From positions 1 to 64,000 of the forward strand of contig LWTK01000056.1 in NCBI GenBank assembly GCA_003326205.1: a stretch of 64,000 nucleotides of DNA, written 5' to 3'. The notes beneath the pieces are model-generated. The model saw only the letters and a list, made by a program, of their open reading frames with translations, made no database searches and was not told where the DNA came from. A program made the position numbers and the translations under genes. Source of the stretch: Nostoc sp. ATCC 43529. GTDB taxonomy: Bacteria > Cyanobacteriota > Cyanobacteriia > Cyanobacteriales > Nostocaceae. Of the stretch, positions 53,181 to 61,840 are shown one piece after another. Numbering within the stretch: the stretch's first letter is position 1; every line of letters starts with the position of its first letter.

Positions 53181-56100
53181 TTACGAATTACAAAATAATC
53201 CCAAAGAACAAATAATTTGCGGTTCTCGCTTCTCCAATTCTTCTGTGACAATACACAAACGGTCATCCATCCTTAGCGCCACTACTAACTCAGCTAACTG
53301 CTGATTATTAATACCGCTTCTCAGTTGACGGTTGAGAGTATCAATAGCTGACTGTCGCAAAGGATAACGGTAAATTTCATCAATTGCTTTTAAAAGTTCT
53401 TCACTAACAAATAGCGTTCCTTTCATTTCTTGAACATAACTCTTCAATCGTTCATAACTGCGGAACCTAGCACCTGATGGTCGTCCTAATTGACCACCTG
53501 CATTTTTCTCTTCTTCAGCAATCAATTCAGCACCCTTTTTTACTAACTCGTGATGCTGTTTATCTCTGGGTATGGCTGGGGTAGATTCTTCACACGCCGC
53601 TACCCGAAGAACTGCTAATTGTGATTGAGTAACGCTATTTCCATCGCGGTCAACATAAATCAAAGAATCATTTCCCTCGGTAGTTTTCATATAAAGTAAT
53701 ACCCCCTCTGGTTGCACGGGTTGGGGAGTATGGGCGCGGGTAGAATAAACTACATTTTGCATTTCTTCAATAATTTTTTTCAAACCTGGATTAGTATCGG
53801 TGGCTTTTTTCCAAATTTGAAATGCTTCTGAAGTCAAATCAACTTCTGTATCTTCTTCGCCATCTAAAATTCCAGATTTCTCGTTATATAAATCAAGAAT
53901 TACTCGTGCATCGTCATCTTCAAAAAAAGCTTCATCGGTTCCCACAACTTCAGCATTTTCTTGCAGTCTTTTGCGGAGTCGTCTGCGCAAATTAATAATG
54001 CGTTCTACTCCCTCGGCTGGTAAAAAAGAATAACAGAGAATTTTATCAGCATTTTGTCCAATGCGGTCTACCCGTCCGGCGCGTTGAATTAAGCGAATAA
54101 TTGCCCAAGGTAAATCCCAATTGACGATAATTGCACAGTCTTGCAAATTATGACCTTCACTCAAAACATCAGTAGCTATTAAAATTCGCAACTCTTCTGA
54201 TGATGAAATTTGCTCTTGTTTTCCATTACTTACAGGGCTAAATCTTCCCGTGATTACTGTCGGGTCTTTAGCTTGTCCTGTCACTCCTGCAACATTAGTA
54301 ATGTGACTCAACTGTAAATTGTCTACAAGATAGCGGACTGAATCAGCAAACTGAGTGAAAATTAGTACTTTATCTTGGGGGTGAGTTTCTGTTAACAGTT
54401 TAATTAAGGCTGCAAACTTTTCATCTTTTTGAGGGTTCCACTCGCCACACTCTTGAAGTACATTAATCAGTGCTTTGGCATCTTCTAGCAAATCACGTTT
54501 GAGCTTTTTTATATCAAAAAGTGTAGAACGTAGCCACTTAAATCTTCGTTGATATCGGGTTGTATATTCTTGATAAATTGATTCTGCCCTTTGACGAAAA
54601 ACATAATCTGAAAAACCTCTCTCCAAACCTCTCTCCTGCAAGGAGAGAGGCTTTGAATTCTCCCCATTCCCTCGTAGGGAAGGGGGTTGGGGGGTTAGGT
54701 CAAAATCATCTTCTTCCGTTTCTGTATCAAACAAAGCTGCTGCTACAGAATCGGCATCTTCATCATTATTTCTCGTATCTAATAACTCAGCTTCTTGAGT
54801 TCCAATGGGAATATCAAGCCCATGTTCTAAGGCATATAAATAAATGAAGTTCCGTAAAATATGGCGTTCAATTGATTGGATAAAAGCAACACCACTACTT
54901 TCTAAACGTTTAAATAAATTAGTGCGCGAAAACCCCATTAACCTCCTACCGCTACGAAATAAGCTATTAATAAAACGTTGTTCGGTGTCTGTAGGCGGCT
55001 GTTTGGGTTTAGCAATAATATAATTCCCTAGCCCATAACGCGGTAAATTTAGTTGATTAATGACTTCTACTACTAACTCAGAGTAAAGACGAGCATAAAA
55101 GTCTGTGCTAGAACCTTCTAAAGTAAACTTGAGACTACGAGGCACGCGCTGGGGAAAATAAGAACGTCTCCCATCAGAAAATTCTAAATATTTCCGCCCT
55201 GTTTCATCTGTGCGGGCATAATTTTCTTTAATAAATGAACGAGTGCGTCGCACCATGTAACGCTTCATCAATTCTCGCCAATCATCAGGGTGTTCGCTTT
55301 TCTCAAAGGCTGCTAAAGAACGGACGGAACATTGATGCTTTCTAATAAACTCTAATTCTCCTACAGAACTGCCACCCAGTTCATTAATTAAAGCTTCTGG
55401 TCTTAATCCTAAATCTTGGTCTTCTGGCACAAATAGCCGCAGTTGGGCGGAAAGGTCAAGATAACTTTTATTGTAAGGAGTTGCAGATAATAAAATACAT
55501 TTGCTTTCGTTAGCTGCAATATATTCTATTATTGTTCGATAACGTTTACCTTCGCGGTTACGTAAATTATGACTTTCATCAATTAATACAACTCGGTAAC
55601 GCCGCAGTGTTGGTAATTTATTTTGTACTTGACTAATTGGCATAATTTCGGCAAGTAATCGATAGTTATCTTTATATTCTTGCCACATTGAAACTAGGTT
55701 TTTTGGGCAAATAATCAGTGTTTCTAAATAACAATCTTCTTGTAATATCTTGGCAAGGGCGGTTCCAACTAGAGTTTTGCCCAAACCGACCACATCACCG
55801 ACTAATACGCCACCACGCCTAGTTACATGACGTGCTGCTAGCTGTACGGCGGCTTTTTGGAAGTCAAATAAGTTGTTAAATTCGCGGGGGATACGAAATT
55901 CTGAAAGTCCGGCGATCGCTTCATGGGATAAGTGGTAAGCTATCTTCAGGTAAATGTAGTAAGGCGAAACTAACTCGTCTCTAGCCCAACTGCGATCGAT
56001 AATTTCTGCTAATTCTTGGGAAATATCTACACAACCGTAATTTTGCCAGCGATCGCTAAACCACTTTTGCAGTTTATTACAAGCATCGTGGTCTAAAATA

Positions 56101-56630
56101 TCAACATTCAACTCCCCTTGTTTTGCCAATCCGGGAAGGGTTAAGTTACTGCTACCCAAAAATCCTACAGTTGGAGTATTAGGGTCATTGCGATGCACAA
56201 GATATAACTTGGCGTGGAGAGAATGGCGCAAAAACAGTTTAATAATTACCTTCTGACTTTTTAGCTGATGACTTAACCGCCGCAACCCCGCTTCATCTTG
56301 ATTAGTCGGCGCACCGATAGTTAACTGCTGACGAAATTCCGCCGCCATACGTTTTTTAAAGCGCACGATGGTACTATTGTCAATCCTTCCATCACCACTA
56401 ACAAGGCTAAATGCTGCATGAACTTCATCGCTGGGTAAGCTTTGCATCCCAATTAGCAAACGACAACAAGCATTTTCACCACCAACATACTGTTCGATTA
56501 AATCATCAATTCTTCGCCAACCTCTGAGGTTAAAGTAGCCAACGCAAAAGTCTGCGCGATAAGAGACTTTGAGAGTTTCTCGTAAAATCGGCAGCAGTTG
56601 TAAATCAATATTGTCAAATATGCGGGGCAT
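53181..56630 (-). CDS. PLD nuclease - SNF2-type helicase fusion protein
   Basis: 1149 residues. Residues 1-200 are a phospholipase D-like nuclease domain with HxK in HSLHAKLYLVH (His139, Lys141) and GSSNLT (159-164). Residues 250-880 are a superfamily 2 helicase: Walker A GDVVGLGKTL (278-287), DESHN, SATPYNKS, and motif VI QRAGRVDRIGQ. The C-terminal 250 residues are unassigned. The combination recalls DISARM pieces (DrmA helicase, DrmC PLD) fused in one chain, and type I-like restriction motors. Residues about 642-672 (LTPQPPSLRGNGENSKPLSL then QERGLERGF) are a translated interspersed repeat. The first gene of the island; the Uma2 and methylase genes follow. Confidence 0.9.
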   Translation of the reverse strand: MPRIFDNIDLQLLPILRETLKVSYRADFCVGYFNLRGWRRIDDLIEQYVGGENACCRLLIGMQSLPSDEVHAAFSLVSGDGRIDNSTIVRFKKRMAAEFRQQLTIGAPTNQDEAGLRRLSHQLKSQKVIIKLFLRHSLHAKLYLVHRNDPNTPTVGFLGSSNLTLPGLAKQGELNVDILDHDACNKLQKWFSDRWQNYGCVDISQELAEIIDRSWARDELVSPYYIYLKIAYHLSHEAIAGLSEFRIPREFNNLFDFQKAAVQLAARHVTRRGGVLVGDVVGLGKTLVGTALAKILQEDCYLETLIICPKNLVSMWQEYKDNYRLLAEIMPISQVQNKLPTLRRYRVVLIDESHNLRNREGKRYRTIIEYIAANESKCILLSATPYNKSYLDLSAQLRLFVPEDQDLGLRPEALINELGGSSVGELEFIRKHQCSVRSLAAFEKSEHPDDWRELMKRYMVRRTRSFIKENYARTDETGRKYLEFSDGRRSYFPQRVPRSLKFTLEGSSTDFYARLYSELVVEVINQLNLPRYGLGNYIIAKPKQPPTDTEQRFINSLFRSGRRLMGFSRTNLFKRLESSGVAFIQSIERHILRNFIYLYALEHGLDIPIGTQEAELLDTRNNDEDADSVAAALFDTETEEDDFDLTPQPPSLRGNGENSKPLSLQERGLERGFSDYVFRQRAESIYQEYTTRYQRRFKWLRSTLFDIKKLKRDLLEDAKALINVLQECGEWNPQKDEKFAALIKLLTETHPQDKVLIFTQFADSVRYLVDNLQLSHITNVAGVTGQAKDPTVITGRFSPVSNGKQEQISSSEELRILIATDVLSEGHNLQDCAIIVNWDLPWAIIRLIQRAGRVDRIGQNADKILCYSFLPAEGVERIINLRRRLRKRLQENAEVVGTDEAFFEDDDARVILDLYNEKSGILDGEEDTEVDLTSEAFQIWKKATDTNPGLKKIIEEMQNVVYSTRAHTPQPVQPEGVLLYMKTTEGNDSLIYVDRDGNSVTQSQLAVLRVAACEESTPAIPRDKQHHELVKKGAELIAEEEKNAGGQLGRPSGARFRSYERLKSYVQEMKGTLFVSEELLKAIDEIYRYPLRQSAIDTLNRQLRSGINNQQLAELVVALRMDDRLCIVTEELEKREPQIICSLGLFCNS
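54616..54700. repeat. Interspersed repeat inside the PLD-helicase gene
   Basis: CCTCTCTCCTGCAAGGAGAG and TTCCCTCGTAGGGAAGGGGG form two hairpins. The same element lies between genes at 56971-57054. Here it is read through in frame and adds about 30 residues between the helicase halves. Confidence 0.8.
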
Positions 56631-56834
56631 TATTTGAAACTCATAAATATTTCGTACCTATGTTATATGAGTAAAAAATTTTTCCAGCCAGATTAGTGAA
56701 CTTCGTTTAAATGCCAATACGCTTGGTGTTAGGGTTAAAACTCTTTGTCAAACTCAATTTTTTTAACGAACCGCCAAGGACGCAAAGAGAAGAAAGAAAT
56801 GCTTAACTGAACTGTATTGATTTAAATGCAAGAT

Positions 56835-56962
56835 AAGTAGAAAGACTCAATTAAACTAAAGTTCGTAGTATGGACTTTAGTCCTTAAAACGTCTGTTAGG
56901 AGCGATAAATCGCTTACTACGAACAAAGCTTCAATCTTACATTTAATTATGTCTATTTACTT
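56835..56962 (+). mobile_element. MITE-like element, copy 2
   Basis: 128 bp, AAGTAGAAAGACTCAATTAA to TTTACTT; core TTCGTAGTATGGACTTTAGT and GAGCGATAAATCGCTTACTA. Nearly identical to copy 3 (63464-63591, opposite strand) and slightly more different from copy 1 (18658-18784). Confidence 0.8.
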
Positions 56963-56970
56963 AATCTAAG

Positions 56971-57054
56971 CTCTCTCCAAACCTCTCTCCTAAAAGGAGA
57001 GAGGCTTTGCATCTTGCTCCCCTTTCCTTGTAGGGAAGGGGCTGGGGGTTAGGT
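56971..57054. repeat. Interspersed double-hairpin repeat downstream of ndhH
   Basis: CTCTCTCCTAAAAGGAGAGA and CCCTTTCCTTGTAGGGAAGG hairpins, as in the PLD-helicase gene. Confidence 0.75.
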
Positions 57055-57073
57055 TTTTATTCCATCCATGCCA

Positions 57074-57110
57074 TAAAAAAAGAGCAGTTGCACCATGATA
57101 CAACTGCTCT
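57074..57110 (-). terminator. Rho-independent terminator of ndhH
   Basis: On the minus strand AGAGCAGTTG pairs with CAACTGCTCT (57101-57110 with 57081-57090), and a run of six to seven T follows. It starts 25 nt past the ndhH stop. Confidence 0.88.
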
Positions 57111-57134
57111 AAAAAGTACTTAGATAGATATTTT

Positions 57135-58319
57135 CTACCTATCTACAGAACCCATAATCACGTCAATACTGCCGAGAATCACCACGATATCGGCAACTTT
57201 CATCCCCCGCAGTAAATGTGGGAGAATCTGGAGGTTGTTGAAATCAGCAGGGCGAATCTTCCAGCGTGCAGGGAAGACGTTATCATCGCCTACCAAATAA
57301 ATCCCAAGTTCGCCTTTGCCGCTTTCTACACGGGCGTAGATTTCACCCTTGGGAATTTTGAAGGTGGGGGAAACTTTTTTACCGATGTACTGATAATCAA
57401 AAGCGTCCCACTCGGATTTTTTACCTGCGGCTAAACGCTTGGCTTCGAGATTTTCGTAAGGGCCGCCAGGAAGTCCTTTGATTGCTTGGCGAATAATCTT
57501 CACAGATTCCCGCATTTCCCGCATCCGCACTACGTAACGGGCAAAGCAATCACCGGCAGTTTCCCATTGTACGTCCCAATCGAAGTCGTCGTAGCATTCG
57601 TAATGGTCAACTTTCCGCAAATCCCATTTCACGCCGGATGCGCGTAACATTGGGCCAGAAAGTCCCCAGTTAATTGCTTCTTCACGGGTGATAGTACCGA
57701 TACCTTCAACGCGGCGGCGGAAGATGGGGTTATCTGTTACCAAGCGTTCGTATTCATCAATTTTGGGTATTAAATAATCGCAGAATTCTACACACTTATC
57801 TACCCAACCATAAGGCAAATCTACTGCCACGCCACCGACGCGGAAGTAGTTATTATTCACCATCCGGTAACCTGTGGCGGCTTCCCACAAATCATAAATC
57901 ATCTCCCGTTCCCGGAATTGGTAAAAGAAGGGAGTTTGAGCGCCAACGTCAGCGAGGAAGGGGCCAAACCACAGCAAGTGATTGGCGATGCGGTTCAACT
58001 CCAACATGATGACGCGAATGTAACTAGCGCGTTTGGGGACAGCTACACCTGCTAGCTTTTCTGGCGCGTTGACGGTGACGGCTTCGTTGAACATTCCCGC
58101 AGCGTAGTCCCAGCGACTAACATAGGGGACGTACATCACGTTAGTGCGGTTCTCAGCAATTTTTTCCATTCCTCGGTGGAGGTAGCCAATAACTGGTTCG
58201 CAGTCAACGACATCCTCGCCATCCAAGGTGACAATTAGCCGCAGAACCCCGTGCATTGAGGGGTGGTGTGGCCCCATATTTAGCACCATCGGTTCAGTGC
58301 GGGTTTCTATTCTGGTCAT
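57135..58319 (-). CDS. ndhH: NAD(P)H-quinone oxidoreductase subunit H
   Basis: 394 residues from ATG 58319 (MTRIETRTEPMVLNMGPHHP); a frame nine codons longer is less likely. NdhH is the 49-kDa-like subunit in the peripheral arm of the thylakoid NDH-1 complex, which lines the quinone-binding cavity for ferredoxin-dependent respiration and cyclic electron flow. Motifs NMGPHHPSMHGVLRLIVTLD, GYLHRGMEKIAENRT, GWVDKCVEFCDYL and the end DIVVILGSIDVIMGSVDR are complete. Monocistronic with its own terminator. Confidence 0.98.
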   Translation of the reverse strand: MTRIETRTEPMVLNMGPHHPSMHGVLRLIVTLDGEDVVDCEPVIGYLHRGMEKIAENRTNVMYVPYVSRWDYAAGMFNEAVTVNAPEKLAGVAVPKRASYIRVIMLELNRIANHLLWFGPFLADVGAQTPFFYQFREREMIYDLWEAATGYRMVNNNYFRVGGVAVDLPYGWVDKCVEFCDYLIPKIDEYERLVTDNPIFRRRVEGIGTITREEAINWGLSGPMLRASGVKWDLRKVDHYECYDDFDWDVQWETAGDCFARYVVRMREMRESVKIIRQAIKGLPGGPYENLEAKRLAAGKKSEWDAFDYQYIGKKVSPTFKIPKGEIYARVESGKGELGIYLVGDDNVFPARWKIRPADFNNLQILPHLLRGMKVADIVVILGSIDVIMGSVDR

Positions 58320-58346
58320 AGATTTAGTGTTCTCCCGTTGTGACAA

Positions 58347-58911
58347 TTTTGAATCGAACCGCTAAGATGCCAACTAGACGCAATTTATCTTGTCTGTCAG
58401 GGATTGACGCGGGGACGGAAAGACGCGGGGACGCGGAGAATGAGAATTTTCCTATGTCCTGACATCAGCCCAAAGCTGTCAATTTCAATTTGACAGAGTT
58501 TTAGAGGCAATACTTTTAGAGAAACTGCTCTACATGTATTGCCCATACAGGGGTAGGTTTGAGAAGGGGCGACAGAGGAGGGGTTTTACTTGATGTTTCA
58601 TTTTGTTGCACTTCTTCAACTATTATATGGAAGCTCGATATGCACTTAATTAAGCCGCCAGAATTTTTTCATTTCATGGCGCTGAGATAAGGGAATACGG
58701 AGAATAATTAGATCGCTAATTACTAAATAAAACGCGCAGAGTCGAGGATGCAGTAAAAGCAGATGCCTCAAATAGGGGAATTTTGATTTATTTTCCCTTA
58801 GTTTGTGTGTGTTCCAGGTTCAAAAACTATTTTTTAACTAGGAACTATACAAAGACACAAAGAAAAGAATACATAATAAAAGTTTATCTGTGGTTTTTTG
58901 CCCTAAGTCTC
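58347..58911. other. Divergent intergenic region ndhH-rsmH
   Basis: 565 bp. It contains a short tandem of GACGCGGGGACGGAAAGACG (near 58410-58436), typical of Nostocales, and AT-rich sequence. It should hold the promoters of both genes. The first 129 bp of a longer rsmH frame (from 58783) lie here but are unsupported. Confidence 0.45.
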
Positions 58912-59799
58912 ATGAATGGTCAGCTAGCTATTGAAGAACCGATATTTTCCCATCTCCCAGTGTTACCGCAGGAGGTTATCGCGGGTCTAGCGGTATCTCC
59001 AGGAGGTCATTATCTTGATACAACGGTAGGCGGTGGCGGTCACAGTCGCTTAATCTTAGAAGCTGCTGCGGATGTGCGGGTAACAGCAATTGACCAAGAT
59101 GAGGATGCTTTAGCAGCAGCGAGGAAAGAATTAGCTGAATTTAACGATCGCGTACAATTCATTCATAACAATTTTGCTGCCTACAAGTTTACCCCTAACA
59201 CTTTCGATGGTATCCTCGCGGATTTAGGGGTGAGTTCTTACCATTTAGACCAGCCAGAAAGGGGTTTTAGTTTTCGCCAAGCTGGGAATTTGGATATGCG
59301 AATGGATCGCGGGCGATCGCTAACCGCTGCTGATGTAATTAATAATTGGGATGAAGCCGAATTAGCAAACATTTTCTTTCAGTACGGCGAAGAAAGATTA
59401 TCGCGGCGCATTGCTAGACGCATTATCGAACGCCGTCCATTTCACACCACTGTTGAGTTAGCCGAAGCGATCGCCGGTTGTGTTCCCCCCAAATACCGTT
59501 ATGGTAGAATTCACCCTGCTACTCGTGTTTTTCAAGCTCTGCGAATTGCCGTCAACGATGAGCTAAAATCCTTAGAAACTTTTTTGGATAAAGCACCAAA
59601 CGCCCTTGTCCCTGGTGGCAAAATTGCGATTATCAGTTTTCATAGCTTAGAAGACCGTTTGGTGAAACATGGTTTGAGAAATTCACCTTTATTAAAAGTG
59701 TTGACAAAAAAGCCGATTATTGCATCTGAAGAAGAAATTGCTAAGAATCCGCGATCGCGATCGGCTAAGTTGAGGATAGCCGAGAGAAAAGAGGAGTAA
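58912..59799 (+). CDS. rsmH: 16S rRNA (cytosine-1402 N4) methyltransferase
   Basis: 295 residues from ATG 58912 (MNGQLAIEEPIFSHLPVLPQ). RsmH methylates C1402 in the decoding centre. Visible are LPVLPQEVIAGLAV, the SAM motif LDTTVGGGGHSRLILEAA, DGILADLGVSSYHLDQPERG, FSFRQAGNLDMRMD, and RIHPATRVFQALRIAVNDEL with the final KIAIISFHSLEDRLVKH. The longer frame to 58783 codes for unrelated sequence. No division genes (mraZ, ftsL) are adjacent, as usual in cyanobacteria. Confidence 0.95.
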   Translation: MNGQLAIEEPIFSHLPVLPQEVIAGLAVSPGGHYLDTTVGGGGHSRLILEAAADVRVTAIDQDEDALAAARKELAEFNDRVQFIHNNFAAYKFTPNTFDGILADLGVSSYHLDQPERGFSFRQAGNLDMRMDRGRSLTAADVINNWDEAELANIFFQYGEERLSRRIARRIIERRPFHTTVELAEAIAGCVPPKYRYGRIHPATRVFQALRIAVNDELKSLETFLDKAPNALVPGGKIAIISFHSLEDRLVKHGLRNSPLLKVLTKKPIIASEEEIAKNPRSRSAKLRIAERKEE

Positions 59800-59905
59800 G
59801 TATATACTAAGCCGTATAGTTTACCAAAATTAGAGTACTTGAATTTATCTGGAATCGCCGAGTATGGTGATGGAGTTTTATTTGTAGTTCAACTCAAGTA
59901 CTCCA

Positions 59906-60361
59906 ATGATTACGGCGGGTTTTGATAAGGGCGATCGCGTGGTTCTGACTGAAAAAGCAGAATTCCCCAACGAACATGGCAAAGTAATTGCTCGTGTAAC
60001 TGGTAATTTTGATACTCAAAAACAATACGAAGTACAGTTAGATAATGGTCTTCATCTAAAAATTTCAGGTGGATTTTTAATAGATGAAAGCTCAGTCCTA
60101 GATGAAAATGTCGAGATAAAAAATTTTATAGAACTGATAACATCGCGACTACCAAAAAATAAGGTAGAAGAATTAGAGATTAATTTGAAATATTTAAGAG
60201 AATGTCTCAAGTCTAAAAATAAATCAAGATTCGACCAACAATACAATTACATCTTAGAAGAATTGAAAATTGCAATTGAAAATAAATTTATAACAGAAGA
60301 ATCGAGAAAACCTATAACTATCAGCTTGGAAAAATTAAAATATTGGTTAAAAAATCATTAA
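59906..60361 (+). CDS. Hypothetical protein with SH3/KOW-like N-terminus
   Basis: 151 residues. Residues 1-60 (KGDRVVLTEKAEFPNEHGKV, NFDTQKQYEVQLDNG) look like a small beta-barrel of the KOW or SH3 type. Residues 75-151 form helices rich in Lys, Glu and Asn (NKVEELEINLKYLRECLKSK). No known family is recognised. The C-terminal helices recall bacterial helical adaptor domains. The gene follows rsmH after 106 bp on the same strand and precedes the EEP gene by 140 bp. Confidence 0.55.
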   Translation: MITAGFDKGDRVVLTEKAEFPNEHGKVIARVTGNFDTQKQYEVQLDNGLHLKISGGFLIDESSVLDENVEIKNFIELITSRLPKNKVEELEINLKYLRECLKSKNKSRFDQQYNYILEELKIAIENKFITEESRKPITISLEKLKYWLKNH

Positions 60362-60501
60362 ATATTAATTATGCAAAGCAAGGTAACTAGATAAATATTT
60401 AAACTTAGTAAATATTCATCCTAAAAAAATAACCTTGCTGTAAGATGTTTGTGTACAGATAATCTCAATACCAAAATTTATCTATTATATTTGGGGCAAG
60501 T

Positions 60502-61497
60502 ATGGCTATATTTAAGGTCATGACTTGGAATGTAGAGAATTTATTCTCTTTGGGTGATAATTTTAGCCCTAAAACAGAAGCAGAATATACAGAAAAATTG
60601 AATAGCTTAGCTAGTATAATTCTGACTCTCGATCCTGATGTGTTAGCTGTTCAAGAAGTTGGAGATCTGAAGGCATTTACAGAATTGTTAGCACTGTTAG
60701 AAGGGCGCTATCCGCATACATGTGTATCTGCATTTCCAGACCCTCGCGGAATTAGAGTTGGGTTTTTTTCAAAAATAGCGATCGCCGAACAGGAAGATAT
60801 CATAAATTTTCCTGAAGGTGGCTTTTCTAAAGTCATTAGTCAAGATACAGAAGGAAACTTAACCGAAGTTAACCGCATGGGTCGGGGCGCTTTGCGAATT
60901 CTTGTCAAACCTCAAGAAAATATTTTTATTCATATCATCAATGCACACTTCAAGTCTAAACTGCTAACTTTTCCTTCAACAAACGATAATCCCCGATTTG
61001 CTCCCAAAGATGAAAATGAGCGAAGTCTAGTTGCTGGATTAGCACTTATAAAGCGGACAGCAGAAGCAGTTGCATTGCGTATCAAAGCAAATGATTTACT
61101 AAAAAATAATGCTAACCAAGGTCTGATTGTTCTAGGAGATTTAAATGATGTACCATCTGCTGCTACTACTCAGATTCTTCAAGGACCGGGTGGTAGCGAA
61201 ATTGGGACACGCGGGTTTAATTTGCTAGACAAGGGAGATGATACCAGATTATTTAACCTAGCTCCTTTGATTGATGAAAAAAGACGATACTCACGTATTT
61301 TCCAGAACAACAAGGAGTTAATAGATCATATTTTTGTTAGTCAGGAATTGTTACCTGATAAACCGCGCAAATTACCACAAGTAGACAGCTATATCGATGC
61401 TATGGATGGTTTACCTTCTGTTAGTAATGACCCAAATTTAAGGCGAGGGAAACCTGGATCAGACCACGCACCAATAATTGCAGTTTTTGATTTATGA
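60502..61497 (+). CDS. Endonuclease/exonuclease/phosphatase (EEP) family protein
   Basis: 331 residues. The EEP metal-dependent phosphohydrolase motifs are complete: MTWNVENLF, Glu in AVQEVGDL, HIINAHFKSK, GDLNDVPSA, and the final SDHAPIIAVF with the catalytic Asp and His. Substrates in the family range from DNA and RNA to lipids and sugar phosphates. No signal peptide is seen. It precedes the EndoU-LTD gene by 343 bp on the same strand; a hairpin (61538-61577) lies between them. Confidence 0.9.
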   Translation: MAIFKVMTWNVENLFSLGDNFSPKTEAEYTEKLNSLASIILTLDPDVLAVQEVGDLKAFTELLALLEGRYPHTCVSAFPDPRGIRVGFFSKIAIAEQEDIINFPEGGFSKVISQDTEGNLTEVNRMGRGALRILVKPQENIFIHIINAHFKSKLLTFPSTNDNPRFAPKDENERSLVAGLALIKRTAEAVALRIKANDLLKNNANQGLIVLGDLNDVPSAATTQILQGPGGSEIGTRGFNLLDKGDDTRLFNLAPLIDEKRRYSRIFQNNKELIDHIFVSQELLPDKPRKLPQVDSYIDAMDGLPSVSNDPNLRRGKPGSDHAPIIAVFDL

Positions 61498-61840
61498 ATA
61501 TGCATTAAAATTGCATATTTCGGTATAAAAATGTCATTTATCATTGTTCATTTATTTTTATAAATGAACAATGATAAGGGACGAGGAAATAAAATAATAC
61601 CAATTTTAAAAAAGAATGCAACAAATAGACAACTTGTAGAGACGCGATGAATCGCGTCTTCAATCAAAGATACGTCACTATCGAATTCTAGATGTGTTGT
61701 AAGAATTCACGAGCATTTTTGGTTCCACTACTAACTGCTAAATTCTTAATAATTTTTAGCTAAATTCAATTCTGTTTATCAAAAAAGCTTGACACTAAGT
61801 TTTTACTGTCAAAAAACAAGAAATTAGGAGTAGTAATAAC
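61498..61840. other. Intergenic region EEP-EndoU with strong hairpin
   Basis: TTATCATTGTTCATTTAT (61538-61555) and its exact complement at 61560-61577 form an 18-bp stem with a 4-nt loop, possibly the EEP terminator. GAGACGCGATGAATCGCGTC at 61636-61657 is a copy of the palindrome found at 53085. The ribosome-binding site AGGAG of the next gene is at 61828-61832. Confidence 0.55.
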
